In this document: in pieces, positions 6,757-15,694 of the stretch | How positions within the stretch are numbered: the stretch's first letter is position 1 | Layout: each line of letters begins with the position of its first letter | From: Aquisediminimonas sp031376385 | Lineage (GTDB): Bacteria > Pseudomonadota > Alphaproteobacteria > Sphingomonadales > Sphingomonadaceae | Reading direction: 5' to 3' | Assembly (NCBI GenBank): GCA_031376385.1 | Contig: JANMDQ010000023.1 | Span: 310,001 to 374,000 of the forward strand | Length of the DNA: 64,000 nt | Program-made: the position numbers and the translations under genes | The notes under the pieces: model-generated | Seen by the model: the letters and a program-made list of their open reading frames with translations, nothing else | What the model was told of the DNA's origin: nothing | Database searches by the model: none

Positions 6757-7887
6757 TCAGTCTGCCAGTGTCAGTTGCTCATAGCGGTCAAGATGATAGT
6801 CCGCTGATCCAAACTGGCCCTCGATCATGGTCGCGCGTTTGAAATAATGGCCAATGGAAAGCTCCTGCGTGATGCCGATGCCGCCGTGGGTCTGGATTGC
6901 ATTCTGGCCGACAAACTTTGCCCCTGCCGCCACTTTAGCCTTGCAGGCTGAAACTGCGGCTTTGCGTTCGTTGGCGGGCAGATCGATCTTGAGCGTGCCC
7001 ATCAGCGTCATCGACTTGGCCTGTTCCACTTCCATGAACATATCGACCATGCGGTGTTGCAGCACTTGGAAGCGTCCGATCGGCTGGCCAAATTGCTGGC
7101 GCTGGCGGGAATAGTCGAGGGTCCCCTGATGCAGCTTTTCCATCACGCCCGTTGCCTCTGCGCAGACGCAGACCGTGGCTTCATCGACAATCTGTTCGAT
7201 CAGAGCGATGCCGCCTGGCAAATGTGCATCGCTGGGAATGGCGACATTTTCAAAATAGATTTCAGAGGCTTGGAAGCCGTCAACGGTCGGATAATCGCGG
7301 CGGACAATGCCTTTGGTCTTGGCATCGATCAGGAAGAGCTCAACCCCGTCACGCTCCCGGCCAGACCCGCCGGTGCGGGCTGTAACCAGCAGATGTGTTG
7401 CCCAGGGTGCCGCGTAGACCACGCCCTTGTGCCCGTTCAGCACATAGCCCGCGCCGTCGGCTTTCGCAGTCGTGCGGATGTTAGCCAGATCATAACGGCC
7501 CTGCGGTTCGGCATAGGCAAAGGCGATGATGACATTGCCCGCGATGATTTCCGGGATGATCGCATCTGCGATCGCGCCGCCAACAGCCTTCAACGCGCCG
7601 CCACCGATGACGACGGTTTGCAGATAGGGCTCTATCGCAATGACCTTGCCCAACTCTTCCATGATCAGCGCATTTTCGAGTGCACCACCACCAAGGCCGC
7701 CATGTTCCTCACTGAACGACGCGCCGAGCATCCCCAGTTCTGTGGCGAGAGACTGCCAGATGGCAGGGTCACGCCCGGTTTCGCTGGCGATCATTTTTTG
7801 GCGTTTGTCGAAATCATAAGTGTCCGCCAGAAACCGCGCGAGCGTATCGCGAATCATATCTTGCGTTTCGGTGTAATTGAAATCCAT
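6757..7887 (-). CDS. Acyl-CoA dehydrogenase (subunit type 1)
   Basis: 376-residue flavoprotein of the acyl-CoA dehydrogenase family, which oxidises an acyl-CoA to a trans-2-enoyl-CoA. N-terminal helical domain (MDFNYTETQDMIRDTLARF), middle beta domain, and C-terminal helical domain with QTHGGIGITQELSIGHYFKR. The C-terminal FKRATMIEGQFGSADYH differs from the classical YEGT-type segment that carries the catalytic Glu. It lies 124 bases downstream of a second, different acyl-CoA dehydrogenase gene on the same strand, separated by a palindrome. Such pairs can form mixed tetramers, as in bacterial steroid side-chain degradation; that is only a suggestion here. Substrate unknown. Confidence 0.9.
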   Translation of the reverse strand: MDFNYTETQDMIRDTLARFLADTYDFDKRQKMIASETGRDPAIWQSLATELGMLGASFSEEHGGLGGGALENALIMEELGKVIAIEPYLQTVVIGGGALKAVGGAIADAIIPEIIAGNVIIAFAYAEPQGRYDLANIRTTAKADGAGYVLNGHKGVVYAAPWATHLLVTARTGGSGRERDGVELFLIDAKTKGIVRRDYPTVDGFQASEIYFENVAIPSDAHLPGGIALIEQIVDEATVCVCAEATGVMEKLHQGTLDYSRQRQQFGQPIGRFQVLQHRMVDMFMEVEQAKSMTLMGTLKIDLPANERKAAVSACKAKVAAGAKFVGQNAIQTHGGIGITQELSIGHYFKRATMIEGQFGSADYHLDRYEQLTLAD

Positions 7888-7910
7888 TATTCTCTTGTTC
7901 TTTCTCAGCC

Positions 7911-7996
7911 GTCACCCTGAACTTGTTTCAGGGTCCATGCCTCAACGGCTGTCCTTCAGCATCGAGGCATGGATGCTGAAACAAGTTCAGCATGAC
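7911..7996. repeat. Palindromic element with two internal hairpins
   Basis: Arms 7911-7943 and 7964-7996 (33 bases each) are complementary at about 29 positions. Each arm also folds on itself: CCCTGAA/TTCAGGG in the left arm and TGCTGAA/TTCAGCA in the right arm. The differences between the arms are matched within each small hairpin. It sits between the two acyl-CoA dehydrogenase genes and belongs to a different sequence family from the CTGAGC-type elements. Confidence 0.88.
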
Positions 7997-8011
7997 AGGT
8001 TTGTTAATTGA

Positions 8012-9205
8012 TCAAAGCCCCAAAACCATCTTTGCGATGATGTTGCGCTGAATTTCGTTAGACCCGCCGTAGATCGTTGTCTTGCGCGTGTTAAAATAGG
8101 TCGGCGCAGTGCGGTGGGCATAATCAGGGCCAATCGGGTGGGCATTATCGCCTTCGCCAAAACCGCGAAAATAAGGCGCGCCGTAATGACCGACAGCTTC
8201 CAACGCGAGTTCGGTCAACCGCTGCTGGATTTCGGAGCCCTTGATCTTGAGCAAGCTTGATTCCGGCCCCGGACCCTTGCCCGCATTCGCCCCGGCAAGG
8301 CTGCGGAGTTCGGTAAACTCCAGCGCAGTCAAATCAATTTCCAGCTCGGCAATCTTGCGCTTGAAAAAGGCATTGGCGATCAGCGGCTTGTCGCCATCCT
8401 GCTCCGCGCGCGCAATCGCTTTGATCTTGTCGACGCCGCGCTTGGAGGCCGCAACGCCCGCAATGCCCGTGCGTTCGTGGGCGAGAAGAAATTTGGCGCA
8501 GGTCCAGCCCTTATTTTCCTCATAAACCCGCTGGTTCATTGGCACGCGCACATCTTCAAGCCAGACTTCATTGACTTCATGTTCGCCGCCCAGTGTGATG
8601 ATGGGGCGCACAGTGATGCCGGGCGATTTCATGTCGATCAGCAGGAAGGAAATGCCTTCCTGTTGTTTGGCGTCTTTGTCAGTGCGGACGAGGAAGAAAC
8701 CCCAGTCAGCATGCTGCGCCATGGTGGTCCAAGTCTTTTGTCCGTTGACGATATAGTCGCTGCCGTCTTGCACAGCCATCGTCCGCAGGCTGGCAAGGTC
8801 TGACCCTGAGCCGGGTTCGGAATAGCCCTGGCACCACCAATCATCGCCCGAAAGGATGTCGGGCAGGAACTGCGCCTTCTGTTCTGGCGTGCCGAATGTG
8901 TAGATGACGGGGCCGACCATCGACAGGCCAAAGGGCATCAAGCGGATGCAATCGGCGCGCGCAGTTTCTTCTGACCAGATGAATCGCTGCGTCGCCGTCC
9001 AGCCTGTGCCGCCATATTCAACGGGCCATGCCGGGGCTACCCAGCCTTTGGCGTGAAGAACCCGGTGCCATTCAAGGAAATCTTCCTTGGCCAGTTCATC
9101 GCCCTCATCCTGTTTGCCGCGCAGGTTGGCGGGATAATGATCGGCAATGAAAGTGCGGACTTCCTGCTGAAATGCCATTTCTTCGGCGCTGAATTCAAGA
9201 TTCAC
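8012..9205 (-). CDS. Acyl-CoA dehydrogenase (subunit type 2)
   Basis: 397-residue acyl-CoA dehydrogenase. N-terminal domain MNLEFSAEEMAFQQEVRTF; middle domain with the flavin-contacting QGYSEPGSGSDLASL and GQKTWTT; C-terminal end TIYGGSNEIQRNIIAKMVLGL. In the last motif the classical catalytic Glu position (YEGT) is Gly (YGGS), which in several long-chain or sterol-type members is compensated by a Glu elsewhere. It is upstream of, and probably in one unit with, the second dehydrogenase and the methyltransferase. The pairing with a dissimilar partner suggests a heteromeric enzyme for a bulky acyl-CoA (inference). Confidence 0.92.
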   Translation of the reverse strand: MNLEFSAEEMAFQQEVRTFIADHYPANLRGKQDEGDELAKEDFLEWHRVLHAKGWVAPAWPVEYGGTGWTATQRFIWSEETARADCIRLMPFGLSMVGPVIYTFGTPEQKAQFLPDILSGDDWWCQGYSEPGSGSDLASLRTMAVQDGSDYIVNGQKTWTTMAQHADWGFFLVRTDKDAKQQEGISFLLIDMKSPGITVRPIITLGGEHEVNEVWLEDVRVPMNQRVYEENKGWTCAKFLLAHERTGIAGVAASKRGVDKIKAIARAEQDGDKPLIANAFFKRKIAELEIDLTALEFTELRSLAGANAGKGPGPESSLLKIKGSEIQQRLTELALEAVGHYGAPYFRGFGEGDNAHPIGPDYAHRTAPTYFNTRKTTIYGGSNEIQRNIIAKMVLGL

Positions 9206-9257
9206 GGGCGACTCTCCTTGGGTTAAGGCCCAAGAATAGTGTCGGTTTACGTTAACG

Positions 9258-11279
9258 TCAATCAGGGCCTTTCACCTTTAGGGCGTCATCATACCAGGTA
9301 AGCCACCGCTCCATCCTGTCGCGGACAAAACTCGGGCGTTTGATACCATGATGTTGCCCCGGATAAACAACCAACTGCGACTTCACCCCGCGACTGCGCA
9401 GGGCCTGATACATTTGCTCACTGTTAAGCGCAGGCACATTCCAATCCTTTTCCCCGACCATGAACAGGGTCGGTGTGACTATTTTCTGGTTCTGGAAAAA
9501 GGGATAGCTGTTGCGCATCCACACTTCGGGCTTTTCCCACGATTTGCCGAGTTCCGTTTCATAGTCACGGATATATTGGTCAGTGCCGTAACCTGCAAAG
9601 ACGTTGGCGATGGACGCGCCACTCATGGCTGCTTTAAATCGTGTGTCTGATGCAATGACATAGTTGGTCAGCATCCCGCCGTAGCTCCACCCGCCAATGA
9701 CCAAGCGTTTGGGATCAGCAACGCCGCGTGTCACCGCGTCATCGATGGAAGCCAAGGCATCGACAACCGCTGGCCCACCCCAATCCGCATATAATGCTTT
9801 GGCATAGGCTTCTCCGCGACCTGTTCCGCCGCGCGGATTTGGTGAAATGACCGCCAACCCATGCCCAGCAAAAATCTGCCAATTTGGCGAAAATTCAGCC
9901 TCAAACTGGGACTGCGGTCCACCGTGCAGGAACAGGACAGTCGGGAGCTTTGATGGGGCGGACGTGCCCGGCGGTAGGGTTTGAAAGCCGTGGACATCGG
10001 TGCCGCCCTTGGACTTGAACGCCGTTGCCGTCACGGTGCCCAGCGACAGCTCAGCCAGCAACGCCTCATTATGGCGCGTCAATTGGCGCAATTTGCCGCC
10101 CTCTAGCGCGTAAACTTCATTGGGCTTGTCAGGCGTGGTCAGCAACGTCGCGGCACGCCCGGCGACTTCGCGCGTTGCAGAGGCAAAGACCTGAAAGCCA
10201 CTAGCGACGGAACTGATCGTTGCACTGTTCACATCCGCCTTGGCGAGCCGCTGCGTGCCGTCATCTTCTACGGTGAAGCGGACGGAACGGCCGTCCGCGC
10301 TCCACTGTGGCCCGGCAACATTGCGGTCGAGCTTCGCGGTCAACACCTGAGGCGCGCCGCCATTGACTGGGACGACTGCGAGTGTCGTGACGCCGTAAGA
10401 GAAAAGCTCAACAGGCCCACCTTGCAGATAAGCCATGCTTTTTCCGTCAGGGCTCCACGCCGGATAGCTGCCCCATTCGGCGTCATTATCTTTGCCCGCA
10501 TAGGTGGTAAGGGCGCGGGGTTCCGCTGGTGCGGTGCTGGGCGCAATTACGAACAGGTTGCTATTGTAAGTCCGGTCCGGGTCCGTATCCCGGTTCGATG
10601 TGAACGCAATCAACCTGCCGTCCGGGGACCATGCGGGAAGCGCTTCGTTAAAATCGCCGGTGCTCAAACGCCGCATCGTCCGCGATGCAAGATCGTATAG
10701 CATCAGGCGAGAGCGCTTTTTTTCCAAATAGCCGATATAATCCTCTTTGAAATAATAGCGGTTGATGACGACGGGCTTGGGACGATCCTTTTCGTCTTCG
10801 GTCGCGCCTTTGGCGGGTTCAGGATCGGGATCTGTCACGATAAGGGCAATCGTCTTGGAATCAGGTGACCAAGCCAGATCATCGACTGACCCTTTGATAC
10901 TTGGCAGCATCGCGGCTTCCCCGCCCGCTCGGTTCATCAGCCAGAGCTGACCATTTTCATCCTCATCCGTGCGGCCCGAGATGAAGGCAAGCGACTGGCC
11001 ATCAGGGCTGAAACGCGGCGTGCTTTCGCTTTCGCCTTTGCGATTGGTCAATTGAACGCTTTTCTTGCCGTCCCAACTCACCATCCACAAATGGGTTTCG
11101 CTCTCGTCCTTCTCGGTGTTGATGGTTTTGACAGTATAAGCGATCCATTCACCCTTGGGGTCGATTTGCGGGTCAGCCACCTCGGCGATTCTGGCCAAGT
11201 CGCTTGGCACCATTGGCCGCTTGGCCTGCGCTGTTGATGCCAAGCTTAGCGCCAATAGTGCCAAAAAACGTGCCCGCAT
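9258..11279 (-). CDS. S9 family peptidase (acylaminoacyl/dipeptidyl peptidase type), secreted
   Basis: 673-residue serine peptidase. A signal peptide ends at about residue 19 (STAQA). Residues ~20-420 form a beta-propeller with repeated WSPDG/FSPDG blades. The alpha/beta-hydrolase domain has an HGGPQSQFE oxyanion segment, nucleophile Ser about residue 532 in GGWSYGGM, Asp about 612 in GEKDWNVP and His about 644 in GQHHGI. By family it releases N-terminal or acylated residues from peptides in the periplasm. It has no obvious operon partner; the next gene upstream is divergent. Confidence 0.93.
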   Translation of the reverse strand: MRARFLALLALSLASTAQAKRPMVPSDLARIAEVADPQIDPKGEWIAYTVKTINTEKDESETHLWMVSWDGKKSVQLTNRKGESESTPRFSPDGQSLAFISGRTDEDENGQLWLMNRAGGEAAMLPSIKGSVDDLAWSPDSKTIALIVTDPDPEPAKGATEDEKDRPKPVVINRYYFKEDYIGYLEKKRSRLMLYDLASRTMRRLSTGDFNEALPAWSPDGRLIAFTSNRDTDPDRTYNSNLFVIAPSTAPAEPRALTTYAGKDNDAEWGSYPAWSPDGKSMAYLQGGPVELFSYGVTTLAVVPVNGGAPQVLTAKLDRNVAGPQWSADGRSVRFTVEDDGTQRLAKADVNSATISSVASGFQVFASATREVAGRAATLLTTPDKPNEVYALEGGKLRQLTRHNEALLAELSLGTVTATAFKSKGGTDVHGFQTLPPGTSAPSKLPTVLFLHGGPQSQFEAEFSPNWQIFAGHGLAVISPNPRGGTGRGEAYAKALYADWGGPAVVDALASIDDAVTRGVADPKRLVIGGWSYGGMLTNYVIASDTRFKAAMSGASIANVFAGYGTDQYIRDYETELGKSWEKPEVWMRNSYPFFQNQKIVTPTLFMVGEKDWNVPALNSEQMYQALRSRGVKSQLVVYPGQHHGIKRPSFVRDRMERWLTWYDDALKVKGPD

Positions 11280-11429
11280 GTCTGCCCCCTGATAAGTTAA
11301 GTCATCATTCTAAACCACAACATCCGTGTGATCGCGGCACCTGTCAATCGCCGAGGTTGATCTCGCCAATTGACGCCGTGGCCCGGTGCGACCTACACTC
11401 TGGTCGAAAAGCGATGGGAGACCCGTGCC

Positions 11430-12173
11430 ATGGTTCAAACTATTGACCGCATCTTTGGTGAGAAGTTCCTGACGAGCATCGACAATTTCTATGATTACGG
11501 GGTCCACCTGTTGTTCAACGACTGGTGGGAAGGCGCACCTGCCGACGCCATCGCAAAATATGTCGCGGCGATTGAGGATCATCCCGAACAAGGACCACTG
11601 GCGCGCGAGGCTTGGTATGCGCAGACGTTCAGCGTCAAAAAGCTGGAGGGCTATGCACCCGGCACATTGGGTGAGGCTTATCTGCGTTTCATGACTGACA
11701 ATGATCTGGTTGAGCGTCTGGCGCTGGGATACCGGGAATTGCATGAGGAATTTGAAGCGTCAGGCAAGCTTGATGCGATGCCGCCAATCCTTAAATATAA
11801 GGTGCTGCGTGGGTTTCAGACGCATGACCTGCATCATGTGTTAACGGGATGCGACGCCACACCCTTTGGTGAATTAACGTTGCAGGCCTTCCAACTGGCG
11901 CAGCAGGAATTTCCCTATTCCGCGATGTGGATTGCGGTCATCACGGGTCATATGGCGCTGGTCGATCCGCACATGATCAAGCCTGCAATGGATGCGATCA
12001 CCAATGGCTGGGCGCTGGGGCGGCGCGCGCGCAGCATTCAGTTTGTGAAGTTTGAACAGATGCTTGATCGGCCTTTGGTAGAGCTTCAAGAGCAATATGG
12101 CTTGGCCCGCTCGAATACGAATAGAATTGAAACACCAGTATCCAAAACCCCGGAATTGCTGCGCGCCGCTTGA
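11430..12173 (+). CDS. Coq4 family protein (ubiquinone biosynthesis)
   Basis: 247-residue protein. The ATG at 11430 has GGGAG about 11 bases upstream; the open frame begins earlier (11370) but without such a site. The Coq4 signature is exact: HD-x2-H at residues 132-136 and Glu 148 eleven residues later (HDLHHVLTG...FGE), the metal-binding motif of the family. Eukaryotic Coq4 is needed for oxidative decarboxylation and hydroxylation of the C1 position of the quinone ring and for assembly of the Coq complex. Bacterial members are found mainly in Alphaproteobacteria. No other ubi gene lies nearby. Confidence 0.88.
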   Translation: MVQTIDRIFGEKFLTSIDNFYDYGVHLLFNDWWEGAPADAIAKYVAAIEDHPEQGPLAREAWYAQTFSVKKLEGYAPGTLGEAYLRFMTDNDLVERLALGYRELHEEFEASGKLDAMPPILKYKVLRGFQTHDLHHVLTGCDATPFGELTLQAFQLAQQEFPYSAMWIAVITGHMALVDPHMIKPAMDAITNGWALGRRARSIQFVKFEQMLDRPLVELQEQYGLARSNTNRIETPVSKTPELLRAA

Positions 12174-12178
12174 GCGCT

Positions 12179-12556
12179 TTAGCGGCTCGCCATCTGCCTG
12201 TCGCTCAGTGACCGCAGAGCCAAACGGGCAGCGCCGCGGGAATCCATCATCTGACCATTCGCCAGTTCTAGATCATAGCGCGTGTGGCTGCGGATGGCGG
12301 CTTGGTAAGCAGCGCGCGCGTCGCTGATCCGGCCCATGCGAGCATAGGCCGTACCGAGGTTGATGAGCCGTGACGGATCATGCGCGCCCAGGTCTTTGGT
12401 GGTTTCCAAATGGGCAATGGCCGCATTTGTCTGGCCCGCCGCCATGGCTTCATAAGCGACCGGGAATGTTCGCATGGCCGTATCTGTGGATAGATCCCGC
12501 GCCAGCGCAGGCGATGCTGTCAGAGCGGCCAGCGCGATGATAATGGGCAGTTTCAT
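12179..12556 (-). CDS. Small secreted TPR protein
   Basis: 125-residue protein. The start at 12556 (MKLPIIIALAALTASPALA) gives a signal peptide and follows an AGGAGAGAGAC-type purine-rich site. The mature part carries two or three TPR-like helical pairs (AAIAHLETTKDLGAHDPSRL, LINLGTAYARMGRISDARAA). It is convergent with the coq4-like gene, with only five bases between the stops. Function unknown; a periplasmic scaffolding role is the usual guess for such proteins. Confidence 0.8.
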   Translation of the reverse strand: MKLPIIIALAALTASPALARDLSTDTAMRTFPVAYEAMAAGQTNAAIAHLETTKDLGAHDPSRLINLGTAYARMGRISDARAAYQAAIRSHTRYDLELANGQMMDSRGAARLALRSLSDRQMASR

Positions 12557-12769
12557 AGTCTCTCTCCTGTTATCTATTGCGCAGAGTAAATGCCTATTTT
12601 TGATGTCATGCAAGTGTTGTCATCATAATGTAACAAAAAACTTTCAAACTGTGTTCATCGCGCAAATTCAAGCCATTTTTCAAATTTGTGAGTCGACCTT
12701 AGTCATTCCCTATCGCTGTCACATTCGGTAGACCTATGGGCAATGTTAACGAGAGAGAGGGTGCGAATC

Positions 12770-13771
12770 ATGAAATTGGCCAGTCTAAAGGGCGGTCGCG
12801 ATGGGCGGCTGGTGGTGGTTTCTGATGATCTTGCTTGGTGTGCCGACGCCTCCCACATCGCTGCAACTCTGCAAATTGCTCTCGATGGCTGGACTTGGAT
12901 TGAACCGGCGTTGCGCAATCTGGCAACGGATTTGGCTCATGACGTTATTCCCAAAGAGCGGTTTCATGAACGCGGTGCTGCTGCACCTCTTCCCCGTGCG
13001 TTCCAGTGGGCGGATGGTTCTGCTTATGTGAACCATGTGGCCCTTGTGCGCCAAGCGCGCGCGTCCGAAATGCCCGACAGCTTTTGGCATGATCCTTTGA
13101 TGTATCAAGGCGGGTCCGATGGGTTTCTCGGTGCGCGCGATCCCATTCCGTTGGCCGATGAAAGCTGGGGATGCGACATGGAGGCTGAAGTTGTCGTCGT
13201 TACTGGCGATGTGCCTTTGGGCGTCAGCGCGGAGGAAGCACGCGGCCTCATCCGGTTGGTCGGCCTGACGAACGATGTGTCACTCCGCAATTTGATCCCG
13301 GATGAGTTGGGCAAAGGCTTTGGTTTTTTCCTGTCCAAACCCGCCAGCGCTTTTTCACCCGTCTTTGTTACGCCCGATGCACTCGGCGCGCGCTGGGACG
13401 GGGGAAAGCTCCACGGCGCACTGTGCGTCGACTATAACGGAGCGCCCATGGGCCGAGCCGATGCAGGCGTGGATATGACATTTGATTTCGGCCAATTGAT
13501 CGCCCATGCCGCAAAAACGCGCAAGCTTGGCGCAGGGACGATCATTGGCTCTGGCACAGTATCGAACCGAGGCGCTGACGGTGGGCCGGGAAAACCGATC
13601 AGCGAAGGCGGGCTTGGCTACAGCTGCCTCGCCGAAGTGCGCACGGTCGAAACCATCCTATCCGGCGCGCCGAAGACGCCTTTCATGAAAACAGGCGATA
13701 ACGTGCGGATCTGGATGGAAGATGACAAGCATCACCCAATCTTCGGCGTTATTGATCAGACGGTGGCCTGA
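12770..13771 (+). CDS. Fumarylacetoacetate hydrolase family protein
   Basis: 333-residue member of the FAH superfamily. The ATG at 12770 (MKLASLKGGRDG) follows GAGAGAGGG; an upstream ATG-like start at 12743 is less likely. A family-specific N-terminal domain (residues 1 to ~75) precedes the catalytic FAH domain, where metal ligands are seen in CDMEAEVVVVTG and the acidic NDVSLRNL. FAH enzymes cleave C-C bonds in acylpyruvates or fumarylacetoacetate at the end of aromatic breakdown. The other tyrosine-degradation genes (hmgA, hppD, maiA) are not nearby, so the exact substrate is open. Confidence 0.88.
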   Translation: MKLASLKGGRDGRLVVVSDDLAWCADASHIAATLQIALDGWTWIEPALRNLATDLAHDVIPKERFHERGAAAPLPRAFQWADGSAYVNHVALVRQARASEMPDSFWHDPLMYQGGSDGFLGARDPIPLADESWGCDMEAEVVVVTGDVPLGVSAEEARGLIRLVGLTNDVSLRNLIPDELGKGFGFFLSKPASAFSPVFVTPDALGARWDGGKLHGALCVDYNGAPMGRADAGVDMTFDFGQLIAHAAKTRKLGAGTIIGSGTVSNRGADGGPGKPISEGGLGYSCLAEVRTVETILSGAPKTPFMKTGDNVRIWMEDDKHHPIFGVIDQTVA

Positions 13772-13783
13772 GGGCCTGATTTC

Positions 13784-14794
13784 ATGAAACCCGTCATTTT
13801 CGGCTTCTCCGGCCTTTCCCTCACGCCCGAAGAACGAGCGTTTTTTCGTGCCTGTGAACCCGCCGGCTACATCCTGTTCAAACATAATATCGCCGGCCGC
13901 GATCAACTCCGCTCGCTCACAGATGATCTGCGCGCGGTGTCGGGGCGCGGTGAATTGCCGATCCTGATCGATCAGGAAGGCGGGCGGGTGCAGCGCATGG
14001 GCTTACCTGAATGGCCAGAATTTCCCGCCGGCGCAAAATTCGCGGCCCTTTATGACCGCGCACCGATGAGCGCCATTGAAGCGGCCCGCGCCAACGCCGA
14101 AGCCATTGCGCTGACGCTCAGCGACGTGGGCATCAGTGTGAACTGTGCGCCTGTCCTCGATATTCGCACCACCAGCACCCATGATGCGATTGGCGACCGT
14201 TCTTACGGCAGCACTGCAATGCAAGTCGCTTCGCTCGGCCGCGCGGTGCTGGACGGTCTGCACAGCGGCGGCGTCGTAGGCGTCATCAAACATCTGCCGG
14301 GGCAGGGGCGTGCACTGGTCGATAGCCATGACCAACTGCCGATTGTCACTGCCAGCGCAGCGGAGCTTGAAGAAGATACTGGTGCCTTTAAGCGCCTAAA
14401 GGGGGCGTTTATTGGGATGACGGGGCATGTTCGGTTTGAGGCTTGGGATAAGGAGCATTGCGCCACTGTATCCCCCACGATCATTCAGAATATTATTCGC
14501 GGGCAGATTGGCTTTGACGGCCTGTTGCTGAGCGATGATCTGGCGATGAAGGCGCTGACCGGCAGTGCCGCTGAAAAAGCTTGCGCCGCTGTAAAGGCAG
14601 GCTGTGACATTGCGCTTAACTGTTGGGGAACGCTGGAGGAGCAAGAGACTGTGGCAAATGCGCTGCCCGACATCAGTGACGTGTCGCGCGCGCGGCTGGA
14701 CCGAGCAATGGCCAGTGCACCAGCACCTAAAGCTGTGGACAAGATCGCAGACCTGATTGCCAAGCGCGATGCCTTGCTGTCATATGCGGCTTAG
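13784..14794 (+). CDS. nagZ: Beta-N-acetylhexosaminidase
   Basis: 336-residue cytoplasmic glycosidase (GH3) that removes N-acetylglucosamine from muropeptide fragments during peptidoglycan recycling. Visible motifs: KH(169-170)LPGQG, the flexible catalytic loop D180-S-H182, and the nucleophile Asp 251 in LLLSDDLAMKAL. It is the first gene of the conserved alphaproteobacterial string nagZ-scpA-scpB-tatA-tatB-tatC; scpA begins on the next base after its stop. Confidence 0.95.
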   Translation: MKPVIFGFSGLSLTPEERAFFRACEPAGYILFKHNIAGRDQLRSLTDDLRAVSGRGELPILIDQEGGRVQRMGLPEWPEFPAGAKFAALYDRAPMSAIEAARANAEAIALTLSDVGISVNCAPVLDIRTTSTHDAIGDRSYGSTAMQVASLGRAVLDGLHSGGVVGVIKHLPGQGRALVDSHDQLPIVTASAAELEEDTGAFKRLKGAFIGMTGHVRFEAWDKEHCATVSPTIIQNIIRGQIGFDGLLLSDDLAMKALTGSAAEKACAAVKAGCDIALNCWGTLEEQETVANALPDISDVSRARLDRAMASAPAPKAVDKIADLIAKRDALLSYAA

Positions 14795-15694
14795 ATGGAT
14801 GCAGACAAAACACCAATTCTCCCCGGAATGGGGAGGTGGCCCAACGGGCCGGAGGGGCCGGTTGAAGCCGCGCGCGCTTGGGATGAATTTGACTCTGCCA
14901 TAAACGACCCCTCCGTCACACCCAATGAAGAATTGGGCGCGCCACCTCCCCGTTCGGGGGAGGATCCAAGTGCCAGCGACGAGATTCTGACACTGGAACT
15001 CGGCAGTTGGGAAGGGCCACTTGACCTTTTGCTGGCGCTGGCCCGCAACCAGAAGGTTGATTTGCGGGAAATCTCCATCCTCGCGCTTGTGGAACAATAT
15101 CTGAATTTTATCGACAGTGCAAAGGCGCTGAAGCTCGAAATTGCGGCTGATTATCTGGTGATGGCGGCTTGGCTCGCTTATCTCAAATCCTGCCTGCTGC
15201 TGCCGCGCGATCCCCACGTGGAGCCCAGCCCGGAGGAATTGGCACTGCGGCTGCAATTGCGGCTGGAACGGTTGAATGCAATGCGTGAAGCAGGGGCGCG
15301 GCTGATGGCGCGGGACCGGCTGGGCCGCGATGTGTTTGTGCGCGGCGCTCCTGAAGGGCTGCGCGTTGTTCGCAAGGCGCGGTGGGACGCCGGGATATTT
15401 GATCTGATCCAAGCTTACGGCCAAATCAAAGCGCGGTCAGCGCCGGTATTCCACATCGTCGCGCGGCGGCATGTGATGACGCTGGACGAGGCGATTGAGC
15501 GGGTGTCGCGGATGGTGGGCAGTGCCATCAACTGGGTGGCCATTCACCAATTTCTGCCAGAAAGTGATGATCCAGTGTTCCAAAAATCGGCGCTCGCCTC
15601 CAGTTTCCTTGCAGCACTTGAACTCGCGCGGACGGGAAAAATTCATTTGCAGCAAGACGAAGCCTTTGCGCCGCTGATGGTGAAGGCCGCATGA
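14795..15694 (+). CDS. scpA: Segregation and condensation protein A with unusual N-terminal extension
   Basis: 299-residue kleisin of the SMC-ScpA-ScpB condensin, which organises and segregates the chromosome. The normal ScpA body starts near residue 67 (LELGSWEGPLDLLLALARN) and includes ADYLVMAAWLAYLKSCLLLP; the C-terminal winged-helix region follows. The first ~65 residues are Pro/Gly/Glu-rich and are encoded by a palindromic repeat (14819-14963), so the N-terminus seems to be captured intergenic DNA. No ATG is near residue 66, so the extension is probably translated. The gene starts immediately after the nagZ stop and overlaps scpB by ATGA. Confidence 0.93.
   Translation: MDADKTPILPGMGRWPNGPEGPVEAARAWDEFDSAINDPSVTPNEELGAPPPRSGEDPSASDEILTLELGSWEGPLDLLLALARNQKVDLREISILALVEQYLNFIDSAKALKLEIAADYLVMAAWLAYLKSCLLLPRDPHVEPSPEELALRLQLRLERLNAMREAGARLMARDRLGRDVFVRGAPEGLRVVRKARWDAGIFDLIQAYGQIKARSAPVFHIVARRHVMTLDEAIERVSRMVGSAINWVAIHQFLPESDDPVFQKSALASSFLAALELARTGKIHLQQDEAFAPLMVKAA
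14819..14963. repeat. Palindromic repeat inside the 5' end of scpA
   Basis: Left arm from 14819 (CTCCCCGGAATGGGGAGGTGG) and right arm 14939-14963 (GCCACCTCCCCGTTCGGGGG) are inverted copies of each other with few mismatches; each arm also contains its own CCCC...GGGG hairpin. AGAATTGGG before the right arm mirrors CCAATTCT before the left arm. This two-hairpin design matches the intergenic REP-like elements, but here it is in frame within a coding sequence. Confidence 0.82.

Noticed and set aside
7054..7920. 288-codon plus-strand frame opposite the acyl-CoA dehydrogenase gene
   Set aside because: Fully antisense to a well-supported gene; no signature.
10212..10224. TTGCACTGTTCAC as a further copy of the phasin-type motif
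   Set aside because: Lies inside the S9 peptidase coding region and lacks the second GCACAA half.
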